DNA of 64,000 nucleotides from Aphelidium insulamus (taxonomy: Eukaryota > Aphelidiomycota > Aphelidea > Aphelidiaceae). The DNA lies in assembly GCA_036784855.1 (NCBI GenBank), contig JAZDSV010000005.1:482863-546862 (forward strand), in the 5' to 3' direction. A program made the position numbers and the translations under genes. Within the stretch, counting starts at the first letter, position 1; each line of letters opens with the position of its first letter. Below are positions 58,993 to 64,000 of the stretch, piece after piece. The notes beneath the pieces are model-generated. The model made no database searches, was not told the DNA's origin, and was given only the letters and a program-made list of their open reading frames with translations.

Positions 58993-59963
58993 ATGTCTCT
59001 GCGCGTGCTTGTCGGCGTCAAGCGGGCCATCGACTACGCCGTCAAGATCCGGGTGCGCCCCGATGGCACGGGGGTGGAGACGGCCAATGTGAAGCACTCC
59101 ATGAACCCGTTCGACGAGATTGCCGTGGAGGAGTCGGTGCGGCTGCGTGAGAAGAAGCACGCCGAGTCCGTCACAGCGGTGTCTATCGGGCCGCCCAAGG
59201 CGCAGGAGACGCTGCGCACCGCGCTGGCGATGGGCGGTGGGTTGCCGATGATATATACATATGTGTGTGTACGTATGTACATGGCAGCATCTAATGGGGG
59301 CGGATGTACGTAGTCGACAAGGCGATCCACGTGCAGTTCCCTGACGCCGAGTCCAACGATGCCGCCAAGGAGGTGCAGCCGCTCGCCGTCGCCAAAACAC
59401 TCAAGGCCATTATCGAGCGGGAAAAGTCTGACCTGGTCATTCTGGGCAAGCAAGCCATCGACGACGACTGCGGTCAGACGGGTCAGATGCTGGCGGCCTT
59501 CTCGGCTGGCCGCAGGTAGGCCTGAGCATATGATCTGGGTGTGGGTTTGTCTTCTCCAAGTAACGCACTCTGCAGGCCACCTTTGCATCCAAGGTGGAAG
59601 TGATGGATGCTGGCAAGCGCGTACAGGTGACGCGGGAAATCGACGGCGGTCTGGAGACGATATCAATGGCCACCCCGGCCGTGATCACCACCGACTTGCG
59701 GTATTAGGATATACCTGTGTATAGATATAGTTTAACATATTAATTACAGACTGAATGAACCGCGGTACGCCACTCTGCCCAACATCATGAAGGCCAAGAA
59801 GAAAAAGATCGAGACGCTGAAACCGGCGGATCTGAGCGTCGACATGGCGCCCCGCGTGCACACCCTCAAAGTGGAGGAGCCGTCAAAGCGTCAGGCGGGC
59901 AAGAAGGTGGCGTCCGTGGACGAGTTGGTGGACAAGTTGAAGAATGAGGCCGGTGTGTTGTAG
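58993..59963 (+). CDS. ETFB: Electron transfer flavoprotein beta subunit, one junction out of frame
   Basis: Four exons, 58993-59236, 59314-59515, 59576-59700, 59750-59963. The protein shows [87 protein letters not shown], the standard ETF beta set. It carries electrons from acyl-CoA dehydrogenases with ETF alpha in the mitochondrial matrix. The exon sum is one base short of a multiple of three: the strong donor CAG/GTAGGC after 59515 and acceptor before 59576 change frame. A one-base error in the sequence, a GC donor at 59507 or a true frameshift could explain it. The N-terminus lacks an obvious presequence, as in other ETF beta proteins. Confidence 0.88.
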
Positions 59964-60075
59964 GCGTGGCACACACGGCATATCAGCAGATAAACACACT
60001 GATTTACACTGATGCTGATGATAATACCATGTTATTGAGACGACAACAGAGTTTGAAATGCAGATAAATATCATC

Positions 60076-60828
60076 CTAGACCGACGAAGCGCCGGCTGGT
60101 GCGCCAGATGTCGACGGCACCTGCATTGGCACATCACCCTTGATCATTGCAATGCCTACACACACATATATGAATAGGCAAAAATGGCACATAATCCCAT
60201 AATAACTTGCAGTAGAAGAAGGCAGCCAGCGTAATCAGCAGCGAGTTAATAATCAACGACCAGGGAATGGAGGTGGTCAGAGTGGATAGCCACATGATGG
60301 TCGCCATCACCGTGTACAGAATGGTCCGTGCCACTGGCGGTTCAAACTTTTTCAAAAAGTTATCACTATGTATATTGTTGAATAGTTGTGCATTTGAAGT
60401 ATATATTCATATAACATAGCACTTACAACCGCGGACTGGTGGGACAGCATTTGACACACCACGGAAACTCAATCAGCAGAATGACCAGGGCAAAGAACCA
60501 ACCAAAAAACGCCCAGAAAACCAGCGGCGGTAGAAATACTGTGCTTATGGCCAGCACAAAGCCGAGTATGATGGATGCTGCAGTTAGACGATATTAGTGG
60601 TCAGTAGTGGCATACATGCATGTTGCATGGTGAGGAAAATGCATGCATGCAGCATCGACGTACAGAATGCAGCAGACACCGCCATTCTGCATACAAGCGG
60701 CGTGCATGTCAGCTGGGGGGCGACTAAACGGATATGTAGCACATGCACACTCACCACTGGCCATAGCTGGCAAAGTTGCCCGACACAAAGGTCTGCACAA
60801 AGTTCTTGTCGGCGGTGCTTGCGGCCAT
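60076..60828 (-). CDS. TVP18: TVP18/Flower-family Golgi membrane protein
   Basis: Five exons, 60828-60758, 60686-60664, 60577-60427, 60365-60211, 60155-60076, 159 codons. It shows NFASYGQ, four predicted membrane spans, ALVILLIEFPWCVKCCPTSPR and NFLKKFEPPVARTILYTVMATIMW, matching TVP18 and the Flower calcium-channel family. TVP18 lies in late Golgi vesicles in yeast; Flower in animals marks vesicles and membranes. Exon 2 is only 23 nt. The last intron uses a GCAAGT donor (60210). The first intron's donor is GTGGTG, since the stronger GTGAGT three bases downstream would give a stop. Confidence 0.8.
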
Positions 60829-60999
60829 TTTCTTTTTTTTTATCGAAGATGATATTGTAAATAATATGTGCACACGTATATATGTAGAGTCTTATTACTT
60901 TTGCCGCAAAAGTTATAAAGTGTCTCAAATGCAAAATCTGTTCATTCATACTGGCGTGCAATACGCTGACTGCATACATAGACATAGCATAGCGCATGC

Positions 61000-61664
61000 T
61001 TAAAATATCACGTCAGCGGCAGGCGGCGCAGATCGACGCTGCCACCACAGATATGCCAGTGCCGCCACACATACCACCACTATCAGATTGTTGGCCACCC
61101 ACTCTCCCACTGCACCCATAGACGGCACGGCACCGCCTCCCATCACTCCACCACCGGCGCGCACCGGCCTCCCAGTTCCCAGCACGTACCCGGTGCCTGT
61201 CATTGTAGCTGCGGCACTGCCCGAGTCACTGAGTAGGCGGCGCAGCTTGGTCTCCACCGCGTTGATATCCGCGCCAACCACTTCATCCAGCTTGACACCG
61301 CCGCGGAACAGCTGAAACGTGGGCATGGCCATCACGCTGCACTTTGACGCGACAGACTGCGTGGATGTTGGCACTATGTAGAGATAGAGGTGCAGATATA
61401 AGACTATAGATGCCTGCAGCTTGTCCACATCCACCCTGGCAAACTGGGCCTGCGTGTACTTGGTGGCCAGGGCGTCGAACCGCGGCGCGACGGCCTTGCA
61501 CGGTCTATGATGGGAATGGTGAGCGCTAGTCCATGCCAGCAGAGGCCACAGAGCACACACACTCACCCGCACCACGTGGCATAAAAGTCCACCACCGTCA
61601 CCTTGCTCTTGTGGCCGGTGACGGTGGCAAATTCCGCGTCGGTATTGATCTGCCGCACCGACAT
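61000..61664 (-). CDS. Thioredoxin-like protein with C-terminal membrane anchor
   Basis: Three exons, 61664-61567, 61504-61414, 61356-61000, 181 codons. Residues 1-105 form a thioredoxin domain with the active site WCGPC (split by the first intron), VDVDKLQSVASKCSV and MAMPTFQLFRGG. It keeps both redox Cys residues, so it should be active. A Gly/Ala/Thr-rich linker is followed by a hydrophobic segment (NNLIVVVCVAALAYLWW) close to the C-terminus, then a basic tail, the shape of a tail-anchored protein with a cytosolic thioredoxin. The second intron starts GCATCT, is 57 nt, and has no in-frame stop; retaining it would insert 19 residues. Confidence 0.83.
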
Positions 61665-61825
61665 GTTGTTATGTATCTGAGATTTTAGCAAGTGTGACAC
61701 AATCGGCCAACGACAACTGAGCCTGTTAAACTCTATGTTCTTCTGTATGTATGTAGATAGTCACTGCAAGCATAAAACGGCATTACCACATATTAATTAA
61801 GCGTAAATAACATTAACCTATTTAA

Positions 61826-63334
61826 TTAAATCTGCTGTTTTAGACGCGCTGGCTCGATGGTGCTCAGTGCCGAGGCTCGGCGGGGGAGTTTGGCGCGCGC
61901 GTGGCCCGTACAAAACTCTTCTTGCGTCAGCAGTTGGTGCACTCGCTCCTGCACAATGTCGATGTTGACGCTCAGTATGCGCTGCTGGAGCGCCGGATGG
62001 TCCCGGATGGCCGAGTGTGAGATGTCAAAGAAGGTGGCCATGTAGTTGATGTCGTCGAAGCGGTACGGCGGCTGCCCCATCTCCACCGTCCAGTACACAT
62101 CTTCCGGCGCCAAATACGGGCCCCAGCGTGCGTGTTCACACCGGCTGGCCGGCAGCAAATAGTCCATGTACTCGAAGGGCAAGTCGTACGGGTGTCGCTG
62201 CACCGGCGGGTTCACGTATGCCACGCCGTTGAAGCGTATGGCATTGCCCCGGAGTAGGAACGGCGCAAAGTAGTTTTGGAATGTGTGCTGCACAATGAAC
62301 TTTGGCTGGAATGAACGACCAAGCCAGACGGGGACGAAAAAGTCCACCACGGTGTGATGGAATATCATGCATCCGTTGTCGAAACCGGTGGCCGGCTGTA
62401 CCAGCTGGCCGGCATAGAGTTCGTTCATGCGTGTCATATTCGCGTGGTTTGCATCGCCCCACGGCCACGGGAATACTGTGAGTGCCGGCCGGTATTTGTG
62501 CAGGTACTGCATCAGCACCGAGGTGATGGACAGTTTGTGGTGGGTCGTGGCGGCATCGCTGAACGGTAAAAGCGACTGCCGCCCAGCCTCCGTAACATTC
62601 CATGTCAAGTCGTCGTCCATGGCAAAATAGAATTCGCACAAGAAGCCACTGGCTTTGGCCTGAGCAACCGCCATCTCCCAGCCGGCTGCATGAGTGGAAT
62701 TCTGCGCGGGAATCATATGGATCCTGGTGTGGTGCACCTGGTACTCGATGGGTTCACGCCACACCGCAAACCAGAACGGGAAATGGGGCCACTGGGCCGC
62801 AGTCTCCAGTGCCGTGGATATCGACTCGGCATTCGCGAACGCACACACGGGCAAGTACGGCACGATTTGCGAGGATGATTCGGCAACGTGCGCGGTGGTG
62901 GTCGCGGTAGTGTTCTCCGCCAATGCAGGGGTGGTTTTCTTCGACGCAGTATCAGTACTGGTATCATCCGGCGCTGTGCCATCACTTGCACGCGGTTCTT
63001 GCGAACTACCATCGCCGTTGCCAGGGCCACGTGAAATATCGCTAGCGGCCTGCTCAGGGACGGCCACGTCAACCTCTGGCGGCAGTAATGGAGTCCAGTG
63101 TCTACGTCCCACGTGGCTCAACTCCACACCATGATGGTCCATGTCATGTATGGGCACCGGCATCGCCATCTGTGCCGACGTGGCGGGCGACGAAGACCAG
63201 TGCAGGGCAATGTGCACATTCGCCGTCAGGGTGAACAGGTTGAAGAAAAGCGAGATGACAACCGCGCCCACCACCAGCACGGGCACTCTGAGAGACCGCG
63301 GTAACCTTGGCCGCACCGCCGAGCGCATTTTCAT
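61826..63334 (-). CDS. Type II membrane glycosyltransferase-like protein
   Basis: Single exon, 502 codons. Residues 16-45 form a signal anchor (VPVLVVGAVVISLFFNLFTL). A long Ser/Thr/Ala/Asp stem follows. The catalytic-looking part includes FYFAMDDDLTW, a DxD-type metal site, and FPWPWGDANHANMTRM and FDNGCMIFHHTVVDFF. Several N-x-S/T sites suggest lumenal glycosylation. It resembles Golgi type II glycosyltransferases in general layout, but I cannot place it in a CAZy family. It lacks introns, unlike most genes here. Confidence 0.6.
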   Translation of the reverse strand: MKMRSAVRPRLPRSLRVPVLVVGAVVISLFFNLFTLTANVHIALHWSSSPATSAQMAMPVPIHDMDHHGVELSHVGRRHWTPLLPPEVDVAVPEQAASDISRGPGNGDGSSQEPRASDGTAPDDTSTDTASKKTTPALAENTTATTTAHVAESSSQIVPYLPVCAFANAESISTALETAAQWPHFPFWFAVWREPIEYQVHHTRIHMIPAQNSTHAAGWEMAVAQAKASGFLCEFYFAMDDDLTWNVTEAGRQSLLPFSDAATTHHKLSITSVLMQYLHKYRPALTVFPWPWGDANHANMTRMNELYAGQLVQPATGFDNGCMIFHHTVVDFFVPVWLGRSFQPKFIVQHTFQNYFAPFLLRGNAIRFNGVAYVNPPVQRHPYDLPFEYMDYLLPASRCEHARWGPYLAPEDVYWTVEMGQPPYRFDDINYMATFFDISHSAIRDHPALQQRILSVNIDIVQERVHQLLTQEEFCTGHARAKLPRRASALSTIEPARLKQQI

Positions 63335-63650
63335 GGCAATATGTATGTAAGCAGAGTCACCGACGTTGGCAGCAGGCGGGCCCGCACAATGGAATTATCG
63401 AGCGCGCCCGTCAACCCTGACCGAATGTTACAAAAACATTGCGCGTTTCAGTTGGACTGTTTTTTTTGTTGCATTGTTAGTGTTACTGTGGGCAATAACT
63501 TCATCATCCATAATAAACCCCCATAAACACTACATTGTTAGTGCAATGTGTTAAATAGCTGTACTGCAGCAACTCGGTAAAGTTCCTTCCTTTGCGGGCC
63601 GCTATTTGAACACAGACGTTTCATTGGGGTCAAAAGTTAGATAATATATA
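63335..63650. other. Intergenic stretch, no gene seen
   Basis: About 316 bp upstream of the type II membrane protein gene. Only short ORFs are present. It presumably contains that gene's promoter. Confidence 0.45.
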
Positions 63651-63753
63651 TTCCCTTTACTTTTTTTTTTGTTTTTTTAAAAAGAAAGGAGTTTATTAAA
63701 GTGAGTCAATTACTGCCGCGCGGCCAGTGCCATAGCCGTCTCATTCCCTTTAC
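63651..63753 (-). mobile_element. 5'-truncated non-LTR retrotransposon with 10-bp target-site duplication
   Basis: The 10-mer TTCCCTTTAC occurs at 63651-63660 and 63744-63753, flanking an 83-bp insert. Read on the minus strand, the insert starts with an open frame ETAMALAARQ then TAA, followed by a short 3' UTR with AATAAA and ending in a mostly A tail. This is the layout of a severely 5'-truncated LINE insertion. The 3' end differs from the family at 7061 and 9773. Confidence 0.7.
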
Positions 63754-64000
63754 ACGCATTTTTCAGTGATATGTACTTTTGTTATATAATATGATTTGAC
63801 CATTGAATGCATAAAGAATTGTCTGGGATATCTAGTTTATCAGCTTTGTGTTGGATATCTCGTGGATACCCGATGAATAGATAAATATGAGTGCGTAGAT
63901 TCTTCTCTATTGATTAAGACACAAACCGCATACCATACATATAGTTGCAATGTATGCCAGAATGATGCTGCAACTTAGCCATTGATCCGACAGATCCAAC
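63754..64000. other. Window edge, no gene seen
   Basis: The last ~250 bp hold no ORF or element I can support. Stops occur in all frames. Confidence 0.4.

Overview
This is a gene-dense nuclear segment of a small-genome eukaryote. I modelled about 37 protein genes and two tRNA genes in 64 kb. About 100 short spliceosomal introns (mostly 35-70 nt) interrupt them. Exon lengths were added up, and nearly every model closes in frame; the electron-transfer flavoprotein beta gene is the exception. Signs of the lineage are mixed but point to a flagellated opisthokont, perhaps a zoosporic fungus or a close relative. CFAP91 and CEP131 imply a cilium, and Arp1 implies dynactin. The CAD-type pyrimidine protein has a dihydroorotase domain that lost its metal ligands, as in fungal Ura2, and a Pex24/Pex30-like DysF protein is present. 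This placement is inference, not proof.

Layout. 0-10 kb: tail of an acidic protein, a large DENN-C1 Rab-GEF-like gene, GPATCH11, a decayed LINE and a Pex30-like peroxin. 10-17.6 kb: Suv3 mitochondrial helicase converging on the Golgi CASP gene, then a REEP/Yop1-type ER-shaping gene. 17.6-22.4 kb: three tandem exostosin-family (GT47) genes, two of them partly homogenised. 22.7-32.5 kb: the 11-exon CAD gene and the Grc3/NOL9 RNA kinase. 32.5-43.5 kb: a tandem-repeat block, PKA regulatory subunit, Arp1, CDT1, a coactosin-like protein, an S1-like protein, SRR1 and MAK16. 43.6-52.1 kb: CEP131, an anoctamin, a hypothetical gene, tRNA-Tyr with an intron, a small unknown gene overlapping mitochondrial L12, and RhoGDI. 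53-64 kb: CNOT3, Rab4, tRNA-Met, CFAP91, ETF beta, a TVP18-like Golgi protein, a tail-anchored thioredoxin, a type II membrane glycosyltransferase-like gene and a truncated retroelement with a clean target-site duplication.

The genes are mostly unrelated housekeeping genes, not an operon or island. Three themes recur: membrane traffic and organelle shape (DENN, Rab4, CASP, TVP18, REEP, Pex30-like, anoctamin), RNA and ribosome biogenesis (Suv3, Grc3, MAK16, CNOT3, L12) and the cilium (CFAP91, CEP131). The strongest unusual signal is at splice sites. Ten of roughly 100 introns appear to use a GC 5' splice site instead of GT, most often GCAAGT, each placed by reading-frame continuity and conserved protein sequence. 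Other notable points are the dead dihydroorotase domain, exostosin gene conversion, very small exons (3, 14 and 23 nt), and a 5'-truncated LINE family with target-site duplications. I found no CRISPR array, operon or virus.
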